Counted from the first letter of the stretch, positions 24,330 through 33,068 are shown. The stretch: 64,000 nucleotides of DNA from CAZKVJ01 sp964556225 (GCA_964556225.1 CAZKVJ010000004.1:124001-188000); one strand, 5' to 3'. The notes: generated by a model from the sequence alone, not told the origin. Program-made: numbers and translations.

Positions 24330-25283
24330 TCAGGAAGCGATCTTTGCCGCAGAGATGATGGAGCACCGGTGCTGGTAGACGCCGAGCACCTGCCGCGCGC
24401 AGTGTCGCGGCGCCCGCAGCTGGACGTCGTCGAAGCGCATCACCTGCCAGCCCAACAAGCCACACTCGGCATCCCGCTCGTAGTCAGCACGTACCCGATC
24501 GTCGCCACCGTGGAACCACAGACTGCCTGGTTCGACCGCCAGCCGCGCCGGTGGGTAGGCGATGTCGAGGTGGATCGTCACCCCGGTGCGCAGCGTGAGC
24601 GGGTGCTGGAGCACCGGCTCCGGCAGGCCGACGGCGCGCAGGTGGGCCAAGAGGTCGAACTCCAGTCCGCTCCCAGTCGGGCGTGGCCGGCTTGCCACCC
24701 GCTCGAGCCACTCCGAGAAGCGCCGCACGCCCGTACGCCCCTGCCGCCGCACCCGCGCCAGGTACGCAGCCGCCTCGTCCGGTGAGACCAAACCGAGCCG
24801 CCAGAGGTCCTCGGCGGCACGGGAGAACTGGTCGAGCGTGCACTCTGCGGCCAGCGAGAACAGCGTCCGCAACGGTGAGGTGAGGGCCAACCCGTCGGCA
24901 CGGGTGCGGATGTCAACCTCAGGGTCGATCCAGCTCGACCGGTGGAGCACGGCGTCCGGGGGGAGCGTGGGCTCGTGCCGCTCGTGCACCAGTACGTGGA
25001 TGACGTCATGGGGCATCTTGCGAACGCCGTCGAGGCGTCCGGCGGTGAAGCTGGTGAGGCAGCCCCCGGGGCCGGCAGCCAGCTGGGCGGCCATGGCCCG
25101 CCCCTCGAACGACTCGGGGGCGCCCGCCATTCGCACCACGCCACCACCGACCGGAACGATCAGACCACGCTTCCGGGCGCGCAGGCGCCGATCGCCGTCG
25201 ATGCCGCGCTCCGCGAGCTGGCGAACGCTCGCCCGACCGAACTGTCGGCCAAACAGCTCCAGGATGTCAGGTTGGTTGAACAC
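24330..25283 (-). CDS. AbiEi-type antitoxin domain fused to DUF559-like nuclease fold
   Basis: A 317-residue protein of a large actinobacterial family. The N-terminal 60 residues (FGRQFGRASVRQLAERGIDGDRRLRARKRGLIVPVGGGVVRM) resemble the winged-helix domain of AbiEi antitoxins. From about residue 205 there is a DUF559/Vsr-like PD-(D/E)xK fold: GLEFDLLAHL, then LDIAYPPARLAVEPGS, where the Asp and Glu could be metal ligands; the usual 'EVDG' is replaced by EPGS, so activity is uncertain. No AbiEii nucleotidyltransferase lies beside it, so it is an orphan. The role (defence, regulation) is not established. Confidence 0.72.
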   Translation of the reverse strand: MFNQPDILELFGRQFGRASVRQLAERGIDGDRRLRARKRGLIVPVGGGVVRMAGAPESFEGRAMAAQLAAGPGGCLTSFTAGRLDGVRKMPHDVIHVLVHERHEPTLPPDAVLHRSSWIDPEVDIRTRADGLALTSPLRTLFSLAAECTLDQFSRAAEDLWRLGLVSPDEAAAYLARVRRQGRTGVRRFSEWLERVASRPRPTGSGLEFDLLAHLRAVGLPEPVLQHPLTLRTGVTIHLDIAYPPARLAVEPGSLWFHGGDDRVRADYERDAECGLLGWQVMRFDDVQLRAPRHCARQVLGVYQHRCSIISAAKIAS

Positions 25284-25370
25284 ACCCCGGATGAGTGCAT
25301 GTGGCCACCCGGCTCGGAAGTGCTTGCAAGAGTTTGCGAGAAAGATCGCTCGAGGTGCGATGACCGCCGT

Positions 25371-27002
25371 TCAGTTCTCGGTGTTCGCGGTGTTCTCGGT
25401 GTTCGCGGTGAGGGCGGTGAGGGCGTGGAGATAGGGGGTGGGGTCGAGGGCGATTGCCTCGCCGTACAGCTTGACCTTGGGCTCCGTCCCGCTCGGGCGG
25501 ACCTGGACTCGCACCCGCTGGTCGCCCACATCGACCCACAGTCGCAGCAGACCCGCCTCCGGGAACTCCTCTACGTCGGTGACGGGGACACCCGCCAGCT
25601 CGGCCGGTGGCGCCGCCCGCAGCGACGCCACCCACGCCATGCCGGCCTCGGGTGGCATCATCACCGAGCGCTCCGCCGTCACGTAGCGCCCGTACCGAGC
25701 TGCGATGGCGTCGAGGCGGTCCTCGAGCGTCTCCCCCTCGGCCGCCGCCACCGAGGCGACCTCCGTCAGGAGCACCGCCGCCGTGATGCCGTCCTTGTCG
25801 AGCGGCCGGTCGGTCACGAGGTACCCCAGCGCCTGCTCGTAGCCGAACACCAGTCGCCAGTCGGGATGGTCGAGCGCGGTGCGGGCGATCCACTTGAAGC
25901 CGGTGAACGTCTCGGCGAAGTGCACCCCGGCGTCGGCTGCCATTCGGGCCAGGAGCGACGACGACACGAGCGTGGTCACGACGAGCCGGTCGCCACCCGA
26001 GGTGTTCGACAGGATGTGGTCGGCCAGCAACCACCCCACCTCGTCACCGCTCAGTCGCCGCCACCCTCCGGCCCGCACCGGGATCGCCGCGCCCAGCCGG
26101 TCGGCGTCGGGGTCGTTGGCGAGCGCCAGCACCGCACCCGAACGCTCCGCCGTCGCCAGCAACAGGTCCATCGCCCCCGGCTCCTCGGGGTTCGGGAACG
26201 CCACCGTCGGGAAGGTCCCGTCCGGCTCGATCTGCTCGCCGACCACGGCAGGTGTCGGCAACCCCGCTGCTGCGAACGCCGCCAGCGCCACGGCTCCCCC
26301 GACCCCGTGCATCGCCGTGTACGCCACCTGGACGCCCGGCACCGACGGCACGAGGCGCACGGACGGCACGAACGACACGTACGCCCGCACCAGCGCGTCG
26401 TCGAGCCGCTCGATCAGCGGGTCGCCCTCGTCGGCCAGCGCCACGGCCGTCGCGTCGACCGCGCCGATGCGCTCGGAGATGTCGACATCCGCCGGCGGGA
26501 CGATCTGGGCACCCTCGCCCAGGTACACCTTGTACCCGTTGTCGGCCGGCGGGTTGTGGCTGGCCGTCACCATCACGCCGGCGGCCGCCCCGACCTGGGT
26601 GATGCCCCACGCCAAGACCGGCGTCGGCAGCGGCCCCGGCAACAGCCGGGCCCTCATGCCGGCCGCCGCCGCCACGCGAGCGGTGTCGAGCGCGAAGACG
26701 TCGCTCTTGCGCCGGGCGTCATAGCCGATCAGCAGGCCACGCGATGCTGCCTCCGGGTCCGTGTCCAACAGGTACCGCACGAGCCCGGCGGCCGCTTGAC
26801 GGACGACCAGCCGGTTCATCCGCAACGGCCCCGCCCCTACGGCCGCCCGCAGACCGGCCGTGCCGAACTGCAGCCGCCCGCCGAAGCGTTCGGCCAGCGC
26901 TGCGGGATCACCGGCGATCAGCTCGGCCAGCTCGGTGCGCATGTCCTCGTCTGGCTCGGCGCCGAGCCACGCCTGCGCCGTGTGCACGATGTCATCGGTC
27001 AT
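25371..27002 (-). CDS. Phosphoglucomutase/phosphomannomutase family protein
   Basis: A 543-residue alpha-D-phosphohexomutase. Domain 1 holds RLQFGTAGLRA and the phosphoserine loop VMVTASHNPPADNGYKVYL; domain 2 has the metal loop ALANDPDADRLG; domain 3 FTGFKWIA and EQALGYLV; domain 4 VRPSGTEPKVKLYGEA. The length and the GTAGLR sequence fit the PGM2/deoxyribomutase-like branch, which also takes ribose or deoxyribose 1-phosphate and would suit the nucleoside salvage genes; that is inference. The last residues, ANTENTANTEN, come from a 9-bp tandem repeat running to the stop. ATG overlaps the PfkB stop (ATGA). Confidence 0.85.
   Translation of the reverse strand: MTDDIVHTAQAWLGAEPDEDMRTELAELIAGDPAALAERFGGRLQFGTAGLRAAVGAGPLRMNRLVVRQAAAGLVRYLLDTDPEAASRGLLIGYDARRKSDVFALDTARVAAAAGMRARLLPGPLPTPVLAWGITQVGAAAGVMVTASHNPPADNGYKVYLGEGAQIVPPADVDISERIGAVDATAVALADEGDPLIERLDDALVRAYVSFVPSVRLVPSVPGVQVAYTAMHGVGGAVALAAFAAAGLPTPAVVGEQIEPDGTFPTVAFPNPEEPGAMDLLLATAERSGAVLALANDPDADRLGAAIPVRAGGWRRLSGDEVGWLLADHILSNTSGGDRLVVTTLVSSSLLARMAADAGVHFAETFTGFKWIARTALDHPDWRLVFGYEQALGYLVTDRPLDKDGITAAVLLTEVASVAAAEGETLEDRLDAIAARYGRYVTAERSVMMPPEAGMAWVASLRAAPPAELAGVPVTDVEEFPEAGLLRLWVDVGDQRVRVQVRPSGTEPKVKLYGEAIALDPTPYLHALTALTANTENTANTEN
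25374..25409. repeat. Tandem repeat at the 3' end of the phosphosugar mutase gene
   Basis: GTTCTCGGTGTTCGCGGT occurs twice, head to tail and without mismatch. Each copy is itself two related 9-mers, and two weaker units (GAGGGCGGT, GAGGGCG) follow. On the coding strand it gives a Thr-Glu-Asn / Thr-Ala-Asn tail that ends at the stop codon. Confidence 0.8.
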
Positions 27003-27994
27003 GCGATGTCCTCCGGGACCAGTCGTCGCAGCTCGACCAGCGGCCGGGGCCCGACGTGGGAGATCACCTCCGCTGCCGCGATCGACCCCAGCCGTCCGCA
27101 GTCGTACCAGGACCTGTTCCTGGTGTAGCCGAACAGGAAGCCGGCGGCGTACAGATCACCGGCGCCGGTGGTGTCGAGCACCGTCTCGACTGGGACCGCC
27201 GGCACCTCGACGATCTCGTCGGGGGTGATCACCACACTCCCCGACGCACCCCTGGTGATCGCCGCCAGCGAGCAGTCGCGCCGCACCGCCGCGACCGCGG
27301 CTTCGAAGGTGTCGAGCTCGTAGAGCGAGCAGAGCTCGTCCTCGTTCCCGAACAGCAGGTCGACCTCGTCGGCGACCAGCGCGCGGAAATCGTCGCGGTG
27401 GCGATCGACGCAGAACGAGTCGGACAGCGTGAGCGACACCCGTCGGCCCGACCGCCGGGCGACCTGGGCGGCGTGGCGGAACGCCGCCTTGGCATCGGCA
27501 CGGTCGAACAGATAGCCCTCCAGGTACAGCACGGCGCCCGCCGCCACCGTCTCGTCGTCGATGTCGCTGCGATGCAGCAGAGCGGACACCCCGAGGTAGG
27601 TGTTCATGGTCCGCTGCGCGTCCGGGGTGACCACGATGATGCACCGGCCGGTGTGCATGGACGACTCGCGGACCCCGGGGTGGAAGCTGACCCCCACCGC
27701 CCGCAGGTCGTGGCCGAACACCTCACCCAGGTCGTCATCGGAGACCTTGCCGATGTACGCCGCCCGGCCCCCGAAGCTGGCAACACCGCACATGGTGTTC
27801 GCTGCCGAGCCCCCGCTCATCTCGATGGCCGTCCCCAGCGCCTGGTACAGGGCGACGGCTCGCTCGGTCTCCACCAGCGTCATCGAGCCCTTGGCCAGCT
27901 GCTCACGGTGCAAGAAGTCGTCCCCGGCATGGGCGATGACGTCGACGAGGGCGTTGCCGACGCCGACCACGTCGAACCGGGCTGGGGTGGACAC
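26999..27994 (-). CDS. PfkB-family carbohydrate kinase, adenosine-kinase-like
   Basis: A 331-residue ribokinase-fold kinase. VVGVGNALVDVIAHAGD starts the first strand, EMSGGSAANTMCGVASFGGRAAYIGKV is the first PfkB signature, and DTTGAGDLYAAGFLFGY the second, with the catalytic Asp and the anion hole. SLTLSDSFCVDRHRDDF and FGNEDELCSLY match proteins annotated as adenosine kinase in many bacteria. With Add and the nucleoside importer this makes a second route for adenosine (to AMP). Start GTG 27994 has TAGCGT 8 nt upstream and no Shine-Dalgarno. It is coupled to the mutase gene by a 4-nt overlap. Confidence 0.86.
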   Translation of the reverse strand: MSTPARFDVVGVGNALVDVIAHAGDDFLHREQLAKGSMTLVETERAVALYQALGTAIEMSGGSAANTMCGVASFGGRAAYIGKVSDDDLGEVFGHDLRAVGVSFHPGVRESSMHTGRCIIVVTPDAQRTMNTYLGVSALLHRSDIDDETVAAGAVLYLEGYLFDRADAKAAFRHAAQVARRSGRRVSLTLSDSFCVDRHRDDFRALVADEVDLLFGNEDELCSLYELDTFEAAVAAVRRDCSLAAITRGASGSVVITPDEIVEVPAVPVETVLDTTGAGDLYAAGFLFGYTRNRSWYDCGRLGSIAAAEVISHVGPRPLVELRRLVPEDIA

Positions 27995-28002
27995 GGACCC
28001 GC

Positions 28003-28008
28003 ACGCTA
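28003..28008 (-). promoter_or_regulatory. -10 hexamer TAGCGT before the PfkB gene
   Basis: The minus-strand hexamer ends 8 nt before GTG 27994. Confidence 0.45.
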
Positions 28009-28023
28009 GCGGCCGGGCCCCCG

Positions 28024-28029
28024 TAGCCT
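28024..28029 (+). promoter_or_regulatory. -10 hexamer TAGCCT before aminopeptidase N
   Basis: The plus-strand hexamer ends 7 nt before GTG 28037. It is divergent from the PfkB hexamer, with only 15 bases between the two. Confidence 0.45.
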
Positions 28030-28036
28030 CCTCCGG

Positions 28037-30577
28037 GTGACCTGGGACGACCCCTACCGCCTGCCGCGCACCGCTCGCCCGGTGCGCTACGACCTCACCC
28101 TCACCCCGGACCTCGGCACCGCCACCTTCACGGGTCGGGTCACCATCGACGTCGAGGTCGTGGAGCCCGTCGACGAGCTGGTGCTGAACTCGCTCGACCT
28201 CGAGATCACCGCCAGCACCCTCGACGGCCAGGACGTGCCGATCCGCCTGGAGCCCGACACCCAGCGTCTGGTCGTCACCGCCGCGCCCACGATCCCAGCG
28301 GGTCACGTCGAGCTGTCCTTCGAGTTCGCCGGTCGGCTCAACGATCTCCTGCGCGGCTTCTACCGCAGCACCTACCACGACGCGTCCGGGACGGAGCGGG
28401 TGATCGCCACCACCCAGATGCAGTCGACCGACTGCCGCCGGGCCTTCCCGTGCTTCGACGAGCCGGATCTGAAGGCCGTGTTCGGCATCACGCTCATCGT
28501 CGACGAGGATCTGCTGGCCATCTCGAACAGTCCCGAGATCGCCCGTCGCCGAATCGACGGCGATGCCGGCTCGCCCGCCAAGGTGGCCGTCACCTTCGCC
28601 GACACGATGCCCATGTCCACCTACCTCGTGGCCTTCGTCGTCGGTCCGCTCGAAGCGACCGAGCCGATCGACGTCGGCGGCACGCCCCTGCGTATCATCC
28701 ATCTCCCGGGCAAGGGCCACCTCACGGCGTTCGGGCTGGAGGCCGCCCGGTTCTCGCTCTCCTGGTTCCAGGAGTACTACGACATCCCCTACCCGGGCGA
28801 GAAGATCGATCTCGTGGCGTTGCCCGACTTCGCAGCCGGCGCCATGGAGAACCTCGGGTGCATCACGTTCCGCGAGAGCCTCCTGCTGGTGGACCCGGCC
28901 ACCAGCACCCAGCTCGAGCAGCAGCACGTCGCCGACGTCGTCGCCCACGAGCTGGCCCACATGTGGTTCGGCGATCTCGTCACCATGTGGTGGTGGAACG
29001 GGATCTGGCTGAACGAGGCGTTCGCCACGTTCATGGAGATCGCTGCGGTCGACGAGATGCGCCCGGACTGGCGGCGGTGGATCTCGTTCGGGCTCGAGCG
29101 CAGCGCCGCCTTCGACACCGACGCCCTGGCCAGCACCCGCCCGGTCGAGTACGAGGTGCGCTCCCCTGCCGACAGCGAGGGGATGTTCGACATCCTCACC
29201 TACCAGAAGGGCGGTGCGCTTCTCCGAATGCTCCAGCAGTACCTGGGCGAGGAGCCCTTCCGAGCCGGGGTCTCGCACTACCTGCGCACGCATGCCTACT
29301 CGAACACCGAGACGGCCGACCTCTGGGACGCCATCGAGGAGGTCAGTGGCCAGCCGGCGCGTCGCCTGATGGACAGCTGGATCTGGCAGCGCGGCTTCCC
29401 CATCGTGAACGCCTCCCTCGACGGAGCCGATCTCGTGCTGCGTCAGTGGCGCTTCGGCTACAGCGACGAGGTGCGCGCCGACCCGACCACCTGGGTCGTC
29501 CCGGTGCACGTCCGCGTCGGCGCCGAGACGCACCGCCTGCTCCTCGACGGGCCCGAGCTGCGCCTCACGCTCGACCACCCCGAGCAGGTGGTCGTCGTGA
29601 ACGCCGAGGGGCACGGGTTCTACCGGGTGGGCTACGACGACGAGCTCCGGCGCCGGGTGCTCGGAGCGGGGCTCGCCCAGATGTCCACGATCGAGCGCTA
29701 CAACCTGGTCGATGATGCCTGGAACGCCGTCGTCGCCGGCGACCTCGACGCACCCTCGTTCCTCGACCTGGCGCGATCGTTCTCCGGTGAGCGCGAGCTG
29801 GCCGTGTGGCAGGTACTCGTGACCGGCCTGCGCGGCTGCGCCCGGCTCGTCGACGATTCGTTCGAGGAACGGCTCCGGCACCTCGTGGTGCAGCTCTGCC
29901 GCCCCGCGCTCGACGAGCTGGGCTGGGAGCCCGTTGCCGGCGAGGACGACCTCACCGCCAAGCTCCGCGGGCTGCTCGTCACCACGGCCGGCGCATTCGG
30001 AGCCGACCCCGAGGTCAGGCGCCGCTGCCGTGACCTGCTCGAAGCGAACGAGTCCGCCCCGGGAAGCATCCACCCGGAGCTGGTCGCCGCCGCCACCACC
30101 GTCGTGGCGGCCAACGGCGGCGTCGACGAGTACGAGGCGTTCCTCGCGCGATACCGCTCGGCACCGACCCCCCAGGACCAGCTGCGCAACCTGTACGCGC
30201 TGGCCGAGTTCGACGACGCTGCGCTCATCCGACGTACTGCCGAGCTGGCCCTGTCGGGTGAGGTCAGGGCACAGAACGCCCCCTACCTGCTGAACCGTTG
30301 CATCGCCAACCGGCATCACGGAGGAGAGGCCTGGCGGCTCGTGCGCCAGCACTGGGCCGACGCCAACGCCACGTTCCCGTCTTCGTCGATCGTGCGCATG
30401 GTCGAGCCGGTGAAGCTGCTGTGCACACCGGAGGCTGCGGCCGACGCCCAGGCGTTCTTCGCCGAGCACCCGATCCGCCAGGCAGTGGCGACGTTGAACC
30501 AGATCCTGGAGCGCCAGCAAGTGAACGTGGCCCTGCGCGCTCGCGAGGAGAAGAACCTCCAGATCGCGCTCAGTTGA
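28037..30577 (+). CDS. pepN: Aminopeptidase N (M1 metallopeptidase)
   Basis: An 846-residue M1 aminopeptidase removing N-terminal residues from peptides in the cytoplasm; there is no signal peptide. The exopeptidase motif GAMEN is at residues 268-272. The zinc site is HELAH at 304-308 with the third ligand Glu in WLNEAF about 19 residues on. The C-terminal ERAP1-like helical domain (from about 520) begins after FYRVGYDDELRRR. Length and layout match the actinobacterial PepN/tricorn-interacting factor type. GTG 28037 has no Shine-Dalgarno. Confidence 0.93.
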   Translation: MTWDDPYRLPRTARPVRYDLTLTPDLGTATFTGRVTIDVEVVEPVDELVLNSLDLEITASTLDGQDVPIRLEPDTQRLVVTAAPTIPAGHVELSFEFAGRLNDLLRGFYRSTYHDASGTERVIATTQMQSTDCRRAFPCFDEPDLKAVFGITLIVDEDLLAISNSPEIARRRIDGDAGSPAKVAVTFADTMPMSTYLVAFVVGPLEATEPIDVGGTPLRIIHLPGKGHLTAFGLEAARFSLSWFQEYYDIPYPGEKIDLVALPDFAAGAMENLGCITFRESLLLVDPATSTQLEQQHVADVVAHELAHMWFGDLVTMWWWNGIWLNEAFATFMEIAAVDEMRPDWRRWISFGLERSAAFDTDALASTRPVEYEVRSPADSEGMFDILTYQKGGALLRMLQQYLGEEPFRAGVSHYLRTHAYSNTETADLWDAIEEVSGQPARRLMDSWIWQRGFPIVNASLDGADLVLRQWRFGYSDEVRADPTTWVVPVHVRVGAETHRLLLDGPELRLTLDHPEQVVVVNAEGHGFYRVGYDDELRRRVLGAGLAQMSTIERYNLVDDAWNAVVAGDLDAPSFLDLARSFSGERELAVWQVLVTGLRGCARLVDDSFEERLRHLVVQLCRPALDELGWEPVAGEDDLTAKLRGLLVTTAGAFGADPEVRRRCRDLLEANESAPGSIHPELVAAATTVVAANGGVDEYEAFLARYRSAPTPQDQLRNLYALAEFDDAALIRRTAELALSGEVRAQNAPYLLNRCIANRHHGGEAWRLVRQHWADANATFPSSSIVRMVEPVKLLCTPEAAADAQAFFAEHPIRQAVATLNQILERQQVNVALRAREEKNLQIALS

Positions 30578-30638
30578 CGTCCGTCACATGCCGATAGTCC
30601 GGCGAACCATCCCTGCCGTCCCAGGGGGAGCGCCGACG

Positions 30639-31208
30639 ATGACCCAGAACCTGCTGCCACCCCCAGCACCGGTCCCGCTGAATCCGGCTGCGGCCGCGTC
30701 GATGCCCGAGCGACTGCCGCCGGCGCCGACGACGAGGAGGATCACCCCACGGTGGGTCATCGCCGGTGCCGGCGCATCCTTCGGCCTCGTCATCGCGGCG
30801 GGCACTGCGCTTCCCTGGGCGACGTCATCCACCGAGGCCGGCCGGGTCGTGGTCGACGCCGGCGACGTGGTCCCGGACGACGTGCGGATCCTGATGTTCT
30901 GCGCCGGTGCGACGGCGATCGCCTTCCTGCTCACTGCGCTCACGCGCTCGGCGTCGTTCCTGGTGCTCGCGCTCGGTGCCACGTTCCTCTCCGGCGCGCT
31001 GGCGTGGGTGAACATCTCCCAGGTCGTGCAGCACGAGGCGCCGTACGACCTCATGCCCGGCGACCCGCGCCCGGGCGCGGGCCTGATCGTGGTGGCCACC
31101 GGCTCCGCCCTCGCGCTGCTGGCGGCCTTCTTCGCCGGCGCCGAGTACCGCCGGATCGGCCGTCAGCGCCGCACCAAGGTCGACCTCCCCGAGGGCTCGC
31201 CGATCTAA
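30639..31208 (+). CDS. Four-helix membrane protein of unknown function
   Basis: A 189-residue protein. AGGGGGAG eight bases upstream selects ATG 30639 over ATG 30588. A Pro/Ala-rich cytoplasmic N-terminus of about 40 residues is followed by four hydrophobic segments: WVIAGAGASFGLVIAAGTALP, ILMFCAGATAIAFLLTAL, SFLVLALGATFLSGALAWV and GLIVVATGSALALLAAFFAG, and a basic tail. The layout is that of small actinobacterial integral membrane proteins with unknown roles (Trp-associated or DUF-type). It follows pepN and converges on panB, 12 bases apart. Confidence 0.65.
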   Translation: MTQNLLPPPAPVPLNPAAAASMPERLPPAPTTRRITPRWVIAGAGASFGLVIAAGTALPWATSSTEAGRVVVDAGDVVPDDVRILMFCAGATAIAFLLTALTRSASFLVLALGATFLSGALAWVNISQVVQHEAPYDLMPGDPRPGAGLIVVATGSALALLAAFFAGAEYRRIGRQRRTKVDLPEGSPI

Positions 31209-31220
31209 GGCGATCGCGGG

Positions 31221-32075
31221 CTAGGAGTCGCTGTACTCGTGCTCGGGAGCGGGATAGATCCCCGCCTCGACCTCGCGCCGGTACTGGGCGGCCGCCTCGA
31301 GCAGGTCGTCGGCGATGTGGGCGTACTGCTTGACGAACTTCGGGATCCGTCCGGTGGTGAAGCCGGCCCAGTCCGTCCACACCATCAGCTGGCCGTCGCA
31401 GTGGGGACCGGCGCCGACGCTGATCGTGGGGATGGTGAGCTCCTGGGTCGCCTGGGCCGCGACCCCGGACGGCACCATCTCGAGCACGACGGCGAACGCT
31501 CCCGCCTCCTCGACCGCGTGGGCATCGCGGATCAGCTCGGCCGCCGCCTCGCCACGGCCCTGGATGAGGTGACCGCCCAAGCCGTGCTCGCTCTGAGGGG
31601 TGAACCCGATGTGGGCCATGACCGGGATGCCAGCCCGGACGATGCGGCGGATCTGCTTCGCGCTCCGGCGCCCGCCCTCGAGCTTCACGGCGTGGGCGCC
31701 GGTCTCCTTCATGAACCGGATCGCGGTGTGGAGGGCCTCCTCAGGTCCGTTCTCGTAGGAGCCGAACGGCATGTCCGCCACGACCAGCGCCCGCTTCGCC
31801 GCCCTCACAACCGCACGGCACAGCGGGATCAGCTCGTCGATGGTGACCGGGATGGTGGTGTCGTAGCCGAACACGGCATTGCCCGCTGAATCACCGACGA
31901 GCAGGAAGTCGATCCCCGCCCGGTCGAAGATGCTGGCCGACAGGCAGTCGTAGCTGGTGAGCCCGGTGATCTTGATCCCCTGCTCCTTGGCACGCTGGAA
32001 GTGGCGCGTTCGGACACGCTTCAAGGACTCGGCGGCGGCGGCGCTGCTCCCGTACGGTCGCTGTTCGTCGGACAC
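31221..32075 (-). CDS. panB: 3-methyl-2-oxobutanoate hydroxymethyltransferase
   Basis: A 284-residue PanB, transferring a hydroxymethyl group from methylene-THF to 2-oxoisovalerate in pantothenate synthesis. ITGLTSYDCLSASIFDRAGIDFLLVGDSAGNAVFGYDTT contains the metal-binding Asp residues, VKLEGG and GHIGFTPQ-type AHIGFTPQSEHGLGG follow, and VLEMVP carries the catalytic Glu. GVGAGP-type SVGAGPHCDGQLMVW is the last signature. GTG 32075 has TACGGT 6 nt upstream. No panC or panD is nearby. Confidence 0.92.
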   Translation of the reverse strand: MSDEQRPYGSSAAAAESLKRVRTRHFQRAKEQGIKITGLTSYDCLSASIFDRAGIDFLLVGDSAGNAVFGYDTTIPVTIDELIPLCRAVVRAAKRALVVADMPFGSYENGPEEALHTAIRFMKETGAHAVKLEGGRRSAKQIRRIVRAGIPVMAHIGFTPQSEHGLGGHLIQGRGEAAAELIRDAHAVEEAGAFAVVLEMVPSGVAAQATQELTIPTISVGAGPHCDGQLMVWTDWAGFTTGRIPKFVKQYAHIADDLLEAAAQYRREVEAGIYPAPEHEYSDS

Positions 32076-32081
32076 GACCCC

Positions 32082-32087
32082 ACCGTA
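32082..32087 (-). promoter_or_regulatory. -10 hexamer TACGGT before panB
   Basis: The minus-strand hexamer ends 6 nt before GTG 32075. The rest of the 267-base gap up to the tRNA shows no other gene that I can support. Confidence 0.42.
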
Positions 32088-32293
32088 GAGCGTGCCGGCC
32101 CCCTGCGCACCGCCTGCGAGCACGCCGGCAGGGCTGTGCCGGTGACGACGCGGCCGCCTTCTGGGCACATCCGCACGCGCATCGCCCCTGCGCTCGGCGC
32201 TCCCGTCCTTCGGCTCTGTGCCGAGCACACGTCGGACCGAACCCCGAACAACCCTCGCGATCTGCCGATCGCCGCACACACCCGGAAGCGAAC

Positions 32294-32324
32294 GAGCCGG
32301 CGCTCCTGACGGAGACACCGGCTC
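32294..32324 (-). terminator. Hairpin downstream of tRNA-Ala
   Basis: On the minus strand GAGCCGG and CCGGCTC pair outside an inner CTCC-GTCA-GGAG stem, 19 nt after the tRNA 3' end. It is followed by GTTCGCTTCC rather than a T-run. Confidence 0.45.
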
Positions 32325-32342
32325 TGACCTGGGCCTTTTCGG

Positions 32343-32415
32343 TGGAGGTGAGGGGAATCGAACCCCTGGCCTCAACAGTGCGATTGTTGCGCTCTACCAA
32401 CTGAGCTACACCCCC
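32343..32415 (-). tRNA. tRNA-Ala (anticodon CGC)
   Basis: A 73-nt cloverleaf read on the minus strand: acceptor GGGGGTG pairs with CACCTCC (one G-T pair), D stem GCTC/GAGC, anticodon stem CAACA/TGTTG with loop ATCGCAC (anticodon CGC at 34-36), T stem AGGGG/CCCCT with loop TTCGATT, and discriminator A. CCA is not encoded: CCG follows. It decodes GCG. It stands alone, with a hairpin downstream. Confidence 0.93.
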
Positions 32416-32489
32416 GAGGGGTGCCGCAGGCGAGGAGATGCTAGCGGACCGGCCCGCCGAAGCCGAAGTGCCGCGCGGCCGTCGCGGGC

Positions 32490-33068
32490 TCAGGCCGCAC
32501 GAGACCAGTACGAGCCGTGATGCTGGAGATCCTCGGCCCGGCGAAGCTGCACGAGCTTGTAGCAGTATCCGGTGAGCGACACCGCGGCCAGCACGAACAG
32601 GTAGATCATCCAGTCGCTCTTGGTGGTGAAGGCCAAGAACAGCGACCCGGCGGTGGCCACGACGAGCCCGAACAGCACGTTGCGGCGACGCTGGCGAACC
32701 AGCTCGCGCCGGCTCGGCACCCGGCCGAGGTGCACCTGAGCGTGGGCCCGGTGGCCCGGAGCGCCCATGGACGCCGTGTGGATGCGCGACACCGACCCGG
32801 GCGGACTGGACTGGTGAGCGGTGCGGTGCAGCGTCGCCGTGCCGTGCTGACGGCTCCCGGGCCGGGGGACGCCGGGCGCCAACGGCCGGGTCATGGCCCG
32901 CATCGGCGAACCGCCGCGCGTCGGCACGGTGCGCTGGAGGTTCGACAGCTGGCGACGGAAGTCGGTGACCGACGTGCTCGGGCGGTTGTCCATGCGGGAT
33001 CGCAGGAGCGGGGGCACCAGCACGGCAACCCACGCAGCGCCGACGACGAGCAGGATCAGCTTCTGCAT
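32490..33068 (-). CDS. GlpR/SepX-like membrane protein
   Basis: A 192-residue protein with one N-terminal helix (LILLVVGAAWVAVLVPPLL), the juxtamembrane RSRMDNRPSTSVTDFRRQLSNLQR, a long basic cytoplasmic stretch, and two C-terminal helices (VLFGLVVATAGSLFLAF, WMIYLFVLAAVSLTGYCY). This matches the membrane receptor called GlpR in Corynebacterium and SepX in Streptomyces, which binds the MoeA-like gephyrin protein Glp at the division site or pole. Here moaC lies just upstream and moeA and galU 7-9 kb further, all on the same strand. The assignment rests on layout, the 'P.LLR...SV..F...L..L' motif and context. Confidence 0.6.
   Translation of the reverse strand: MQKLILLVVGAAWVAVLVPPLLRSRMDNRPSTSVTDFRRQLSNLQRTVPTRGGSPMRAMTRPLAPGVPRPGSRQHGTATLHRTAHQSSPPGSVSRIHTASMGAPGHRAHAQVHLGRVPSRRELVRQRRRNVLFGLVVATAGSLFLAFTTKSDWMIYLFVLAAVSLTGYCYKLVQLRRAEDLQHHGSYWSRAA

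Noticed and set aside
26999..30520. A 1173-codon open frame on the minus strand extending from the PfkB gene across pepN
   Set aside because: Only the part from 27994 down has kinase motifs; the rest is a GC-rich shadow of pepN in an alternative frame, with repetitive Gly/Arg/His/Val composition and no domains.
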